A stretch of DNA of 64,000 nucleotides from NCBI GenBank assembly GCA_045629305.1, contig JAZQQZ010000015.1:12107-76106 (forward strand). The letters are read 5' to 3'. Shown one piece after another: positions 25,033-33,324 of this stretch (its first letter is position 1; each line of letters opens with the position of its first letter). The translations under genes were made by a program, and so were the position numbers. This DNA is from UBA1227 sp045629305 (GTDB lineage: Bacteria; Bacillota; Clostridia; Oscillospirales; Acutalibacteraceae). Under the pieces are notes generated by a model, which ran no database searches, had not been told where the DNA came from, and saw nothing but the letters and a program-made list of their open reading frames with translations.

Positions 25033-26349
25033 GTGGGACTTTTTAACAGAAAGATAAGCAAGGGTATGAAGAAAACCAGAGATCAATTCTCTGGCAATAT
25101 CGATAACGTACTCGACGCTTTTGATGAAATTGGTGACGAACTTTATGATGAGCTCACAGAAGTGCTCATTATGGGTGATGTAGGTGTATCCACATCCGCC
25201 TTCATTGTTGACGAGGTTAAAGATAGAGTCGGCAAGAAGGGAATCAAGCATCCAGCAGAGGTTCGCACAGTAATTAAAGAGGTTGTTGCCGAGATGCTCG
25301 GTGAGGACCAGAAGATAGATTTCGTTACAACACCTGCAATCATTTTGGTTGTCGGTGTAAACGGAGTTGGTAAGACGACAACCATCGGAAAGATGGCACA
25401 TTATTTCAAGGAGCAGGGCAAGAAAGTAATTGTCGGTGCAGCCGATACTTTCCGTGCCGCTGCCATTGATCAGCTTGAGATTTGGACAGAACGCGCAGGC
25501 GTTGAAATCGTCAAGCACAAAGAGGGTGCCGACCCTGCTGCAGTTGTATTTGATACCATCGGCGCAGGCGTTGCCAGAAATGCCGATGTCATCATTGTTG
25601 ATACAGCGGGTCGTCTTCACAACAAGAAGAATCTCATGGAAGAGCTCAATAAGATCTACCGTGTAATCGATAGAGAACTTCCATATTCTGACCGTGAAAT
25701 TTTCCTCGTTCTTGATGCAACAACAGGACAGAATGCAATCAGCCAGGCCAAAGAGTTTATGGGCGTAACAGAAGTATCTGGTATTGTTCTCACCAAGCTT
25801 GATGGTACTGCAAGAGGTGGCGTTGTACTCTCAATCAAGAATGATTTGAAACTTCCGGTTAAGTTCATAGGTGTAGGAGAAGGTCTTGATGACCTCCAGC
25901 CTTTCTCTGCCGAGACATTCGCAGCAAGTCTCTTCGATATAGAGAAAGAGGAAGACGCATCCAACTATGAGCCAATCATCACAGTAAACGAGGAGCGTCT
26001 CGCACGCGATAAGGCTGAGGCCGCAGCAAGAGAAGTTGCTCGTCAAGAGGAAGAGGCAAGACTTGCTGCAGAGCAGGCTGCTAAGGAAGCAGAAGAAAAA
26101 GCCGCTGCAGAGCAGGCTGCTAAGGAAGCAGAAGAAAAAGCCGCTGCAGAGCAGGCTGCTAAGGAAGCAGAAGAAAAGGCTGCTGCAGAGCAGGCTGCTA
26201 AAGAAGCAGAAGAAGCAGCTAAGGCAACCGAGGAACCAGTTCCAGAAGAGCCGGCAGAGAAAGAGGAGCCAGTTCCAGAGAAGAAACCTGACAAGCCAAA
26301 GAAATCCTTCTGGAGCAATCTCTTTGGTTCTGGGGAGTACATGGGATGA
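25033..26349 (+). CDS. ftsY: Signal recognition particle receptor FtsY with a C-terminal A-like tail
   Basis: SRP GTPase that docks ribosome-nascent chain complexes at the membrane. GTG start, 438 residues. The NG domain fills residues 1-303: GVNGVGKTTTIGK, DTFRAAAIDQL, DTAGRLHNKKNL, TKLDGTARGG, FIGVGEGLDDLQPF. Most FtsY proteins end there, and any acidic A domain is N-terminal. Here a 135-residue tail follows: four 13-residue helical repeats of the AAEQAAKEAEEKA type (345-396), a Pro/Glu segment, and a basic aromatic end KPKKSFWSNLFGSG. That end resembles the membrane-binding N-terminus of E. coli FtsY. The stop overlaps the rdgB start. Confidence 0.96.
   Translation: MGLFNRKISKGMKKTRDQFSGNIDNVLDAFDEIGDELYDELTEVLIMGDVGVSTSAFIVDEVKDRVGKKGIKHPAEVRTVIKEVVAEMLGEDQKIDFVTTPAIILVVGVNGVGKTTTIGKMAHYFKEQGKKVIVGAADTFRAAAIDQLEIWTERAGVEIVKHKEGADPAAVVFDTIGAGVARNADVIIVDTAGRLHNKKNLMEELNKIYRVIDRELPYSDREIFLVLDATTGQNAISQAKEFMGVTEVSGIVLTKLDGTARGGVVLSIKNDLKLPVKFIGVGEGLDDLQPFSAETFAASLFDIEKEEDASNYEPIITVNEERLARDKAEAAAREVARQEEEARLAAEQAAKEAEEKAAAEQAAKEAEEKAAAEQAAKEAEEKAAAEQAAKEAEEAAKATEEPVPEEPAEKEEPVPEKKPDKPKKSFWSNLFGSGEYMG
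26065..26220 (+). repeat. Four in-frame 39-bp tandem repeats within ftsY
   Basis: Units lie at 26065-26103, 26104-26142, 26143-26181 and 26182-26220. The first three are almost identical and the fourth diverges at its end. Each codes for a 13-residue Ala/Glu/Lys block predicted to be helical. Such DNA could change copy number by slippage or recombination without breaking the frame. Confidence 0.93.
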
Positions 26350-26963
26350 TTTTTTTACTCGCAACATCCAACAAGGATAAGATGATTGAATTCGCAAGAA
26401 TTCTTCAGACACTTGATATAGAAGTGAAAATTCCAAGCGAGCTTGGTCTTGATCTCCCTGAGGTTGAGGAGACAGGTTCTACATTTGTAGAGAACGCTCT
26501 TCTCAAAGCAGAGAGTGGGGCTAAGTTCTCAGGACTTCCTACACTTGCCGATGATTCAGGTATATGTGTAGATGCACTTGATGGTGCGCCAGGTATCTAC
26601 TCCGCACGTTATAGTGGAGACGAAGAGGGCGCACGTATTGATAAGAATAAGGCTAACAATTTGAAATTGCTTCGTGAACTTTCTGGTGTGCCTTTTGAAA
26701 ATAGGACTGCACACTACACATGTGCAGTTGCATGTGTGATGCCAGATGGTAGAAAGTTCACAGTTGAAGGATATTGCTACGGACATATCGCAACCGAAGA
26801 GATTGGAGAGAATGGATTTGGTTATGACCCGCTCTTTATTGTTGATGATGTTCCGGGAAATCTCACCTTCGGTCAACTTCCAGCAGAGGTGAAGGATGAG
26901 AAGAGTCATAGGAGTTGCGCAATTCATATGATGTGCGACGTTCTAAAAAAAGAGGTTTTATGA
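26346..26963 (+). CDS. rdgB: dITP/XTP pyrophosphatase RdgB (HAM1)
   Basis: Removes non-canonical purine nucleotides (dITP, XTP) from the pool to protect DNA. It has 205 residues. It starts MIFLLATSNKDKMIEF; the usual (S/T)xN-xxK motif is present. TLADDSGICVDALDGAPGIYSARY and ENGFGYDPLF are the family signatures. It overlaps ftsY and yhbY by 4 bases each (ATGA), so the cluster is translationally coupled. Confidence 0.97.
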   Translation: MIFLLATSNKDKMIEFARILQTLDIEVKIPSELGLDLPEVEETGSTFVENALLKAESGAKFSGLPTLADDSGICVDALDGAPGIYSARYSGDEEGARIDKNKANNLKLLRELSGVPFENRTAHYTCAVACVMPDGRKFTVEGYCYGHIATEEIGENGFGYDPLFIVDDVPGNLTFGQLPAEVKDEKSHRSCAIHMMCDVLKKEVL

Positions 26964-27337
26964 TGACAAGTAAGGAAAGAGCAAAATTTAGAGCAGAGGC
27001 ACACGATCTCACTCCAGCTTTTCAGATAGGTAAGTATGGTGTAACTGAGCCAGTTATTGCTCAGACAGAAGAGGTTCTCGATGCGAAGGAACTTATCAAA
27101 GTGAAAGTTCTTCTCGACACATGTCCAGAGACACCGAGAGAGGTTGCCGACAAGCTCAGTGCTAAGACAGGTGCAGATGTAATTTCTGTTATTGGCGGCG
27201 TTGTAACTCTTTATCGTTACAGCGAGCCACTTCATGAGAAGCAGATAAAGAAGGCAGCAAATATTAAGCGCGCCAAGAAAGTTGCCGCAAGTAATAATTA
27301 CGGCGGTAGATACGATAAAGAGAAGAAGTTTAAGTAA
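26960..27337 (+). CDS. yhbY: YhbY/CRM-domain RNA-binding protein
   Basis: Small CRM-domain protein associated with pre-50S ribosomal particles in E. coli. It has 125 residues from the ATG at 26960; a second ATG follows directly and could be the true start. The conserved region runs LTPAFQIGKYGVTEPV, ELIKVKVLLDTC, and the GxxG-like loop IGGVVTLYRYS. A basic C-terminal tail (KRAKKVAAS, YDKEKKFK) extends past the usual domain. It sits between rdgB and nadD in a cluster that also holds ribosome-silencing RsfS. Confidence 0.93.
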   Translation: MMTSKERAKFRAEAHDLTPAFQIGKYGVTEPVIAQTEEVLDAKELIKVKVLLDTCPETPREVADKLSAKTGADVISVIGGVVTLYRYSEPLHEKQIKKAANIKRAKKVAASNNYGGRYDKEKKFK

Positions 27338-27348
27338 GAGGATAATTC

Positions 27349-27960
27349 GTGAAAAGAGTTGGAATTTTCGGAGGCACATACAACCCTCCACATCTAGGAC
27401 ATCTTAATATTGTTTCTAAGTTCGTGGAAGAGTATGAACTGGATCTCCTTTTAATTATTCCAACTTATATTCCTCCACATAAAGAGACACTGGACCTCGC
27501 ACCAACTGATGCGAGAATTGAGATGTGCAAGCGCACATTCAAAGATCCGGTGTATGAGGTCTCGACGATAGAGATAGATAGACAAGGAAAGAGTTATACA
27601 TATGACACCTTGATTGAGCTCAAGGGATTATATAAGGATGCAGAGTTCTTCTTCCTATGTGGTGACGATATGTTGTTGTCGCTTCACAATGGATGGTTTA
27701 GGCCGAATAAGATTCTCGACATGTGTACGATAGTGTCGGCTTGTCGTTCTGACGAGTGTGATGTTTCAATGCTTGAAAATTACGCCAAAGAACATTTCCC
27801 GGCAGAATATGCAGAGGGAAAGATAAAGTTTATGATGACACCACCGTATGAACTCTCTTCAACTGAGATAAGGGAGAAGAGAAAAGCGGGAGAAACCATA
27901 GAGGGACTTGTGTCGGATGAAACACTTGAATATATCTTGTCGGAGGGACTATATAAATGA
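27349..27960 (+). CDS. nadD: Nicotinate-nucleotide adenylyltransferase NadD
   Basis: Makes nicotinic acid adenine dinucleotide in NAD synthesis. It has 203 residues and a GTG start after AGAGG. The nucleotidyltransferase motif GIFGGTYNPPHLGHL is at residues 5-19, and the ISSTxIR-like motif is YELSSTEIREKRKAG. It is followed by yqeK with a 4-base overlap, the standard nadD-yqeK-rsfS order of Firmicutes. Confidence 0.97.
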   Translation: MKRVGIFGGTYNPPHLGHLNIVSKFVEEYELDLLLIIPTYIPPHKETLDLAPTDARIEMCKRTFKDPVYEVSTIEIDRQGKSYTYDTLIELKGLYKDAEFFFLCGDDMLLSLHNGWFRPNKILDMCTIVSACRSDECDVSMLENYAKEHFPAEYAEGKIKFMMTPPYELSSTEIREKRKAGETIEGLVSDETLEYILSEGLYK

Positions 27961-28529
27961 TTGAGCGCGAAAATGAATTCATTGAACTTCTAAAGGTTAA
28001 ACTGCAGGAGAAGAGATACAATCACTCTCTCAATGTAGCGAAGGCTGCGAAGGCACTTGCAGAGCGTTACAACGAGGATGTCGAGAAGGCATATATCTGT
28101 GGCCTTCTTCATGACATTGAGAAAAATTCTCCAGACGAGGAGCAGAAGGAATACATGCTTCGCTTCGAAGATATTCCTGAAGTTGTCGTAAAGACACCTA
28201 AGCTCTGGCATGCACCAGCGGGAGCTGCGTACATGCGTGACGAGCTCGGTATAACTGACCCGAATATGGTAAATGCGCTCAAGTATCATACGACGGCAAG
28301 AGCGGGCATGACTATGCTCGAGAAGATTATTTATATTGCAGATTTCATCTCCGATGAAAGAGATTATCCAGGTGTGGACGAGGTCAGAGAAGCAGCGTTC
28401 CGCGACATAAACGAAGCGATTCTTATCGGCACAAGGTTCACTTTGCAGGATCTTTTAGGACAGGATCGCGTAATCAATCAAGATACAATTGATGCATATA
28501 ACGAAGTATGCAAAATCTTTAATTACTAA
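27957..28529 (+). CDS. yqeK: YqeK family HD-domain Ap4A hydrolase
   Basis: A 190-residue HD-domain phosphohydrolase. Members of this family (YqeK) have been described as symmetrical diadenosine tetraphosphate hydrolases. The HD motif is CGLLHDIEKN near residue 48; the next His motif is LWHAPAGAAYM, and a late Asp-containing motif is KIIYIADFISDERDYPGV. It begins inside the nadD end (ATGA) and is followed by rsfS after 10 bases. Confidence 0.93.
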   Translation: MIERENEFIELLKVKLQEKRYNHSLNVAKAAKALAERYNEDVEKAYICGLLHDIEKNSPDEEQKEYMLRFEDIPEVVVKTPKLWHAPAGAAYMRDELGITDPNMVNALKYHTTARAGMTMLEKIIYIADFISDERDYPGVDEVREAAFRDINEAILIGTRFTLQDLLGQDRVINQDTIDAYNEVCKIFNY

Positions 28530-28539
28530 GAGGGATAAG

Positions 28540-28884
28540 ATGACAGCAGAAGAAAAAGTAAAGAAGATTTATGAATTTCTCGACAATAAAAAAGCAATTG
28601 ATGTAAAAGTACTAAAGGTCGCAGAACTCACATCACTCGCTGAGTTCTTCGTAATTGCAAATGGTACTTCTACTACACATATTAAGGCTCTCGCAGACGA
28701 GGTCGATTTCCAAATGGAGCAAATCGGCGAGAAGGGCCGTCTCGAAGGCAAGGCATCCGATTGGTTGCTCCTTGACTTCGGAGATGTAATTGCTCACATT
28801 TTTATCGCAGATGCGCGTGAGCATTACAATCTCGAAAAACTTTGGGCAGATGCAAAAGAAATTTCCATGGAGGAGTTGGCATAA
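28540..28884 (+). CDS. rsfS: Ribosomal silencing factor RsfS
   Basis: Binds uL14 on the 50S subunit and blocks subunit joining when nutrients are short. I chose the ATG at 28540 (114 residues, MTAEEKVKKIYEFLDNKKA), with GAGGGATAAG upstream; the open frame extends further but into yqeK. The conserved WLLLDFGDVIAHIFIADAREHYNLEKLW block is complete. The leuS start follows its stop without a gap. Confidence 0.96.
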   Translation: MTAEEKVKKIYEFLDNKKAIDVKVLKVAELTSLAEFFVIANGTSTTHIKALADEVDFQMEQIGEKGRLEGKASDWLLLDFGDVIAHIFIADAREHYNLEKLWADAKEISMEELA

Positions 28885-31296
28885 ATGAAAGCATATGATT
28901 TTAAGACCACTGAGGCAAAGTGGCAGAAAAAGTGGGATGACACCGGTGTGTTCCACGCAGAGGATGGATCTTCAAAGCCTAAGTTCTATGGCCTTGTAGA
29001 ATTTCCATATCCATCTGGCGCAGGAATGCACGTAGGACATATTAAGGCGTACTCAGGTCTTGAGGTTATCTCAAGAAAGCGTAGAATGCAGGGCTATAAC
29101 GTTCTTTTCCCAATCGGATTTGACGCATATGGTCTTCCTACAGAGAACTACGCAATCAAGACAGGAATTCATCCACGTAAAGTTACAGACATGAATATCC
29201 AGCACTTCTCTGAGCAGCTCAAGAGCGTTGGTTTCTCATTCGATTGGAATCGTGTAATCGATACAACAGAAGAGGGTTACTACAAGTGGACACAGTGGAT
29301 TTTCCTTAAAATGTTCGACAACGGACTTGTTTTCCGTGATAAGGCTCTCGTAAACTATTGTCCATCTTGTAAGGTTGTCCTTTCAAATGAGGATTCACAG
29401 GGTGGTAAATGTGATATCTGTCATTCGGATATCGTTCAAAAGTCTAAGGACGTTTGGTACCTTAGAATCACAGAATATGCTGACAAACTCCTTGAAGGTC
29501 TAGAGACAGTAGACTATCTTCCTAACATAAAACTCCAGCAGGTAAACTGGATTGGTAAATCAACAGGTGCATTTGTAAACTTTGATGTAAAGGGCTCTGA
29601 CAACGAGCAGCTTCGCATCTATACAACACGCCCTGATACACTCTTCGGTGTAACATTTATGGTAATGGCGCCGGAGCATCCAATGATTGATAAATATGCT
29701 GACAGAATTGCCAACATGGATGAGATTAAGGCATATAGAGCAGAGTGCGCAAAGAAGACTGAGTTCGAGCGTACACAGCTTGTAAAAGATAAAACAGGTG
29801 TTAAAATTGATGGTCTCTCAGGTGTCAATCCTGTTGATGGCCGCGAGATCCCAATCTTCGTTGCGGATTACGTAATGATGGGATACGGCACCGGCGCCAT
29901 CATGGCAGTACCTGCTCATGATCAGCGTGACTATGACTTCGCAAAGAAGTTCGGTATTGATATTATCGAGGTAATCAAGGGTGGCGACATCGCTAAAGAG
30001 GCCTATACAGGCGACGGCGAGATGATTAACTCTGGATTCCTCAATGGTACAGATAATAAGAAAGAGTCAATTGAAAAGATGGCAGCCTTCCTCCAGGAGA
30101 AAGGCTATGGCGAAAAGGGTGTTCAGTATAAGATGAAGGACTGGGCATTCAACCGTCAGCGTTATTGGGGCGAACCAATCCCAATTGTACATTGTCCAAA
30201 CTGTGGTATGGTTGGTGTTCCTTATGAGGAACTTCCACTTAAACTCCCAGTACTCGAAAAGTTCGAGCCGGGCACAGATGGCGAGAGCCCTCTTGCTAAA
30301 ATTGATTCTTATGTAAATTGCACTTGCCCTAAATGCGGCGCTCCAGCAAAGCGTGAGACAGATACAATGCCACAGTGGGCAGGTTCATCTTGGTACTATC
30401 TCCGTTATATGGATCCTAAGAACACCGAGGCTCTCGCAGCGCGCGACAAGCTCGAGTACTGGGGCCAGGTTGACTGGTATAACGGTGGTATGGAGCATGT
30501 AACCCGTCATATGATCTATTCACGTTTCTGGCATAGATTCCTCTATGACATCGGTGTTGTTCCAACTAAGGAGCCATACGCAAAGCGTACGGCTCAGGGC
30601 CTTATCCTTGGCCCTGATGGCGATAAGATGTCTAAGTCTAAGGGTAATGTAATTGACCCTATGGATGTTGTAAATGAGTATGGTGCAGATGTACTTCGTA
30701 CATACGTACTTTTCATGGGTGATTATGAGAAGGCAGCTCCTTGGTCAGAGTCATCTGTTAAGGGCTGTAAGAGATTCCTCGACAGAGTATGGGGTCTCCA
30801 GGATATTCTTGTACCTGGTGATACATTCTCTAAGGAACTCGAAGTACCTATGAACAAGGCAATAAAGAAGGTTTCAGAAGATATCGAGAACATGAAGTAC
30901 AACACAGCAATCGCTGCTCTTATGGCACTTCTCAACGATATCTATGACAACGGTAAGATTAACAATGCTGAGTATAAGGCACTTCTTACAATTCTTAACC
31001 CATTTGCTCCTCATATCACAGAGGAAGCATGGGAGGCACAGAACTACGGCGGAATGCTTGCAAATGGCAAGTGGGTAGACTGGGATGAGTCTAAATGTGT
31101 AGATGAAACAGTTGAAATCGTAGTTCAAATAGGCGGTAAAATCCGTGCTAAAATGAACGTCTCTGCAACAGCAGATGATGCATCTGTAATTGCACAGGCA
31201 AAGGCAGACGAGAAGGTTGCAGCAGAGATCGCTGGCAAGACAATCGTAAAGGAACTCTATGTAAAGGGTCGCCTTGTAAACATCGTAGTTAAATAA
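28885..31296 (+). CDS. leuS: Leucyl-tRNA synthetase
   Basis: Class I synthetase for leucine, with editing. It has 803 residues, the bacterial length. The HIGH-type motif is GMHVGHIKAY near residue 48. The CP1 editing domain carries the conserved TRPDTLFGVTFMV. KMSKS is present as DKMSKSKGNV. A zinc site is visible in CPSCKVVL and CDICHSDI. The C-terminal anticodon domain ends IVVQIGGKIRAKM, KELYVKGRLVNIV. It starts immediately at the rsfS stop and is probably read from the same message. Confidence 0.99.
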   Translation: MKAYDFKTTEAKWQKKWDDTGVFHAEDGSSKPKFYGLVEFPYPSGAGMHVGHIKAYSGLEVISRKRRMQGYNVLFPIGFDAYGLPTENYAIKTGIHPRKVTDMNIQHFSEQLKSVGFSFDWNRVIDTTEEGYYKWTQWIFLKMFDNGLVFRDKALVNYCPSCKVVLSNEDSQGGKCDICHSDIVQKSKDVWYLRITEYADKLLEGLETVDYLPNIKLQQVNWIGKSTGAFVNFDVKGSDNEQLRIYTTRPDTLFGVTFMVMAPEHPMIDKYADRIANMDEIKAYRAECAKKTEFERTQLVKDKTGVKIDGLSGVNPVDGREIPIFVADYVMMGYGTGAIMAVPAHDQRDYDFAKKFGIDIIEVIKGGDIAKEAYTGDGEMINSGFLNGTDNKKESIEKMAAFLQEKGYGEKGVQYKMKDWAFNRQRYWGEPIPIVHCPNCGMVGVPYEELPLKLPVLEKFEPGTDGESPLAKIDSYVNCTCPKCGAPAKRETDTMPQWAGSSWYYLRYMDPKNTEALAARDKLEYWGQVDWYNGGMEHVTRHMIYSRFWHRFLYDIGVVPTKEPYAKRTAQGLILGPDGDKMSKSKGNVIDPMDVVNEYGADVLRTYVLFMGDYEKAAPWSESSVKGCKRFLDRVWGLQDILVPGDTFSKELEVPMNKAIKKVSEDIENMKYNTAIAALMALLNDIYDNGKINNAEYKALLTILNPFAPHITEEAWEAQNYGGMLANGKWVDWDESKCVDETVEIVVQIGGKIRAKMNVSATADDASVIAQAKADEKVAAEIAGKTIVKELYVKGRLVNIVVK

Positions 31297-31307
31297 TAGG
31301 GGATATC

Positions 31308-32432
31308 ATGAACGAACAAGCCGTGCAGGATGCTATTGAGACAACCAGCGAAAACTTTAGCTTTGTGGGCGAGATTAAAGGTATCTGGGAAGTAATCTAT
31401 AAGTTTGTTACTACCAATATTATTCAGATAATCTTAGGCCTCATAGTTATTGCTTTATTCCTTCTGTTTAGGAAATGGCTCTCGAAGAACATCTCTAATA
31501 TTTTTACTAAAATATTTAAGAATAATGCTATACTTGGAGCGGGTATTCGTACCTCGATTCAGGATCCACTGAAGTCATTTTTCTTCATTTTAGGTATCTA
31601 TTTGGGACTCATGATAATGGGCTTCTCAGCTGGTACTGTAGCATTTTTCAACAAACTATTTAGGATTGCGAATATCGTATTAATCACATGGGCGCTTGCG
31701 AATTTCACTCCTTTTATCACATCACTTGTGATAAAAGTAGAGGAGAGCAATAAGCGCGCAAACGCCGTAGCTATAAAGTTTGTAGCCAATATCTTGAAGC
31801 TCGTTATCATTGCACTTTCAGTTGTGGTTATAATCAGTGAACTCGGTTATAACATCACTGGTCTTATCACTGGTCTTGGTCTTGGCGGTCTTACTTTTTC
31901 ACTTGCTGCACAGAGCACAGCGGCGAATCTTTTCGCCGGATTCTCGATTGTCGCAGACAAGCCGTTTGATGTCGGCGACTATATCGTGACTCCGTCGGTG
32001 GAGGGAACAGTAGAGGATATCACCATGCGAAGCACACGCGTTCGCACGGTCGCAGATACTGTGATTATAATGCCGAATTCCAAGCTTGTTGATGAACCGA
32101 TAACCAACTTCTCAAAGATGAACAAGCGTATTTGCGATATGAAAATCGGTCTTACTTACGACACCGACGCAGAGACACTCAAGAAGTGTGTTGACGACAT
32201 CCAAAAGATGCTCGAATCAACATCTGGTATCAATGAAGAGCGCATAGTTGTAGCATTTGATGGATTTTCTGACAGCAGTCAGGATATTAGAATTATCTAT
32301 TTCACCAATGCGACAGCTCATGATCCAGCGCTTAAAATGCGTGAGGAAATCAATTTTAAAATCAAAGAAATTGTCGAGGCAAATGGCGCTTCATTTGCAT
32401 TCCCAAGCATCACAGTTTACAGAGAGACATAG
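31308..32432 (+). CDS. mscS: MscS family mechanosensitive ion channel
   Basis: Membrane channel that opens under tension and releases solutes after osmotic downshock. It has 374 residues and at least four hydrophobic helices before the pore. The pore/beta domain signature is GLGLGGLTFSLAAQSTAANLF, then ADKPFDVGDYI and the MRSTRVRT segment. It is longer at the N-terminus than the 286-residue E. coli MscS, with one or two extra helices. It follows leuS after 11 bases. It has no terminator of its own other than the hairpin at 32479-32500. Confidence 0.95.
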   Translation: MNEQAVQDAIETTSENFSFVGEIKGIWEVIYKFVTTNIIQIILGLIVIALFLLFRKWLSKNISNIFTKIFKNNAILGAGIRTSIQDPLKSFFFILGIYLGLMIMGFSAGTVAFFNKLFRIANIVLITWALANFTPFITSLVIKVEESNKRANAVAIKFVANILKLVIIALSVVVIISELGYNITGLITGLGLGGLTFSLAAQSTAANLFAGFSIVADKPFDVGDYIVTPSVEGTVEDITMRSTRVRTVADTVIIMPNSKLVDEPITNFSKMNKRICDMKIGLTYDTDAETLKKCVDDIQKMLESTSGINEERIVVAFDGFSDSSQDIRIIYFTNATAHDPALKMREEINFKIKEIVEANGASFAFPSITVYRET

Positions 32433-32444
32433 AGTAAATCCGTA

Positions 32445-32473
32445 TTGACTTATAATATGCCTTGTTGTATACT
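32445..32473 (+). promoter_or_regulatory. Predicted rpsU promoter
   Basis: TTGACT (32445-32450), a 17-base spacer and TATACT (32468-32473). The start would fall near 32480, at the foot of a hairpin. Confidence 0.75.
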
Positions 32474-32478
32474 TTAAC

Positions 32479-32500
32479 AGTCTACAAAGTAGACTTTTTA
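32479..32500 (+). terminator. Terminator-like hairpin at the rpsU start site
   Basis: AGTCTAC, loop AAA, GTAGACT, then TTTTTAG. The first arm begins within a base or two of the predicted rpsU start. It can stop read-through from mscS. When the rpsU promoter is used it would form the very 5' end of the mRNA. Confidence 0.6.
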
Positions 32501-32535
32501 GAAATTAACCCTACATTTCGGAGGGAGGGACATAA

Positions 32536-32712
32536 ATGAGCCAGGTAAAAGTTAAAGAGGGCGAGTCTCTTGATAATGCTCTTCGTCGTTTTAAGAGACA
32601 GACTTCACGCGATGGTGTCATCCAGGAAGTTCGTAAAAGAGAGCACTATGAAAAGCCATCTGTAAAGAGAAAGAAGAAGTCAGAGGCAGCTCGTAAGAGA
32701 AAGTACAAATAA
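32536..32712 (+). CDS. rpsU: Ribosomal protein bS21
   Basis: A 58-residue basic small-subunit protein read directly from the sequence: it starts MSQVKVKEGESLDNALRRFK and ends EAARKRKYK. bS21 sits near the anti-Shine-Dalgarno end of 16S rRNA and influences initiation. GGAGGGAGGG lies upstream of ATG. It is a monocistronic gene between its own promoter and terminator. Confidence 0.98.
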   Translation: MSQVKVKEGESLDNALRRFKRQTSRDGVIQEVRKREHYEKPSVKRKKKSEAARKRKYK

Positions 32713-32719
32713 AACATTA

Positions 32720-32753
32720 AACCGGTTGTGATTGCACAACCGGTTTTGTTTTT
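32720..32753 (+). terminator. Terminator of rpsU
   Basis: AACCGGTTGTG and CACAACCGGTT form a perfect 11-bp stem with loop ATTG, followed by TTGTTTTT. Confidence 0.94.
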
Positions 32754-32761
32754 GGTATAAT
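32732..32761 (+). promoter_or_regulatory. Predicted yqeG promoter overlapping the rpsU terminator
   Basis: TTGCAC (32732-32737), an 18-base spacer and TATAAT (32756-32761). The -35 falls in the loop and 3' arm of the rpsU terminator. Confidence 0.55.
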
Positions 32762-32802
32762 ACTTATATTAATAAATGTATTAAATCTAGGCGGAGAAAA
32801 AT

Positions 32803-33324
32803 ATGCTTAAAGAAACGTTACACAAATGGTTTACAACCGATATGAAAAAGGATGGATTGCTTGATATTTCTGTGGATGATTTGAAGTCTCTCGGAGTAAA
32901 AGCAATCACTCTCGATGCCGATAATACGAGCTCTTTTGATAGGACAACCACACCGATTCCAGGCGCCAAGGAATGGGTGGAAAATGTCAAAAAAGCTGGC
33001 ATAAAAGTCATTCTTTTATCTAATGCAAAGAAGAAAAGAGCTATCATTCTTGCAGATCAATATGACATTCCAGTTATCGGACTTTCTTGTAAACCGCTAC
33101 CGTTTGGATATATCCGTGCGGTGCTAAAATTGCGTATGAAGCCAGAGCATATTTGTATGGTTGGCGACCAACTTTTCACTGATATTATGGGCGCCAACAT
33201 CGTTGGATTTAAAAGCATTTATTGTAGTCCAATAGAGAAAGAAAAGAAGCAAGCGCTTGGTTTCGCAATTAAGCGTTTTGAAGAAAAAATAGTATTTTAC
33301 TTACTAGAAAAAGGAGTTATCTAA
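32803..33324 (+). CDS. yqeG: YqeG family HAD-type phosphatase
   Basis: A 173-residue HAD phosphatase of the YqeG (HAD IIIA) family. HAD motif 1 is ITLDADNTSSF, where DxDNT is typical; motif 2 is VILLSNAKKK; motif 4 is MVGDQLFTDIMGAN. The substrate is not established to my knowledge; a phosphatidylglycerophosphate phosphatase role has been proposed for related plant and yeast proteins (GEP4). AGGCGGAG precedes ATG. The stop overlaps the next start (TAATG). Confidence 0.93.
   Translation: MLKETLHKWFTTDMKKDGLLDISVDDLKSLGVKAITLDADNTSSFDRTTTPIPGAKEWVENVKKAGIKVILLSNAKKKRAIILADQYDIPVIGLSCKPLPFGYIRAVLKLRMKPEHICMVGDQLFTDIMGANIVGFKSIYCSPIEKEKKQALGFAIKRFEEKIVFYLLEKGVI

Noticed and set aside
25033..26349. 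Fusion of FtsY with a TolA-like protein
   Set aside because: The tail resembles TolA only in Ala/Lys/Glu content; there is no TolA domain, and the ending fits a membrane-binding segment better.
25831..26436. A 201-codon minus-strand frame rich in Phe, Leu, Cys and Ser opposite ftsY
   Set aside because: It is the reverse reading of the A/E/K repeat and has no ribosome site or family match.
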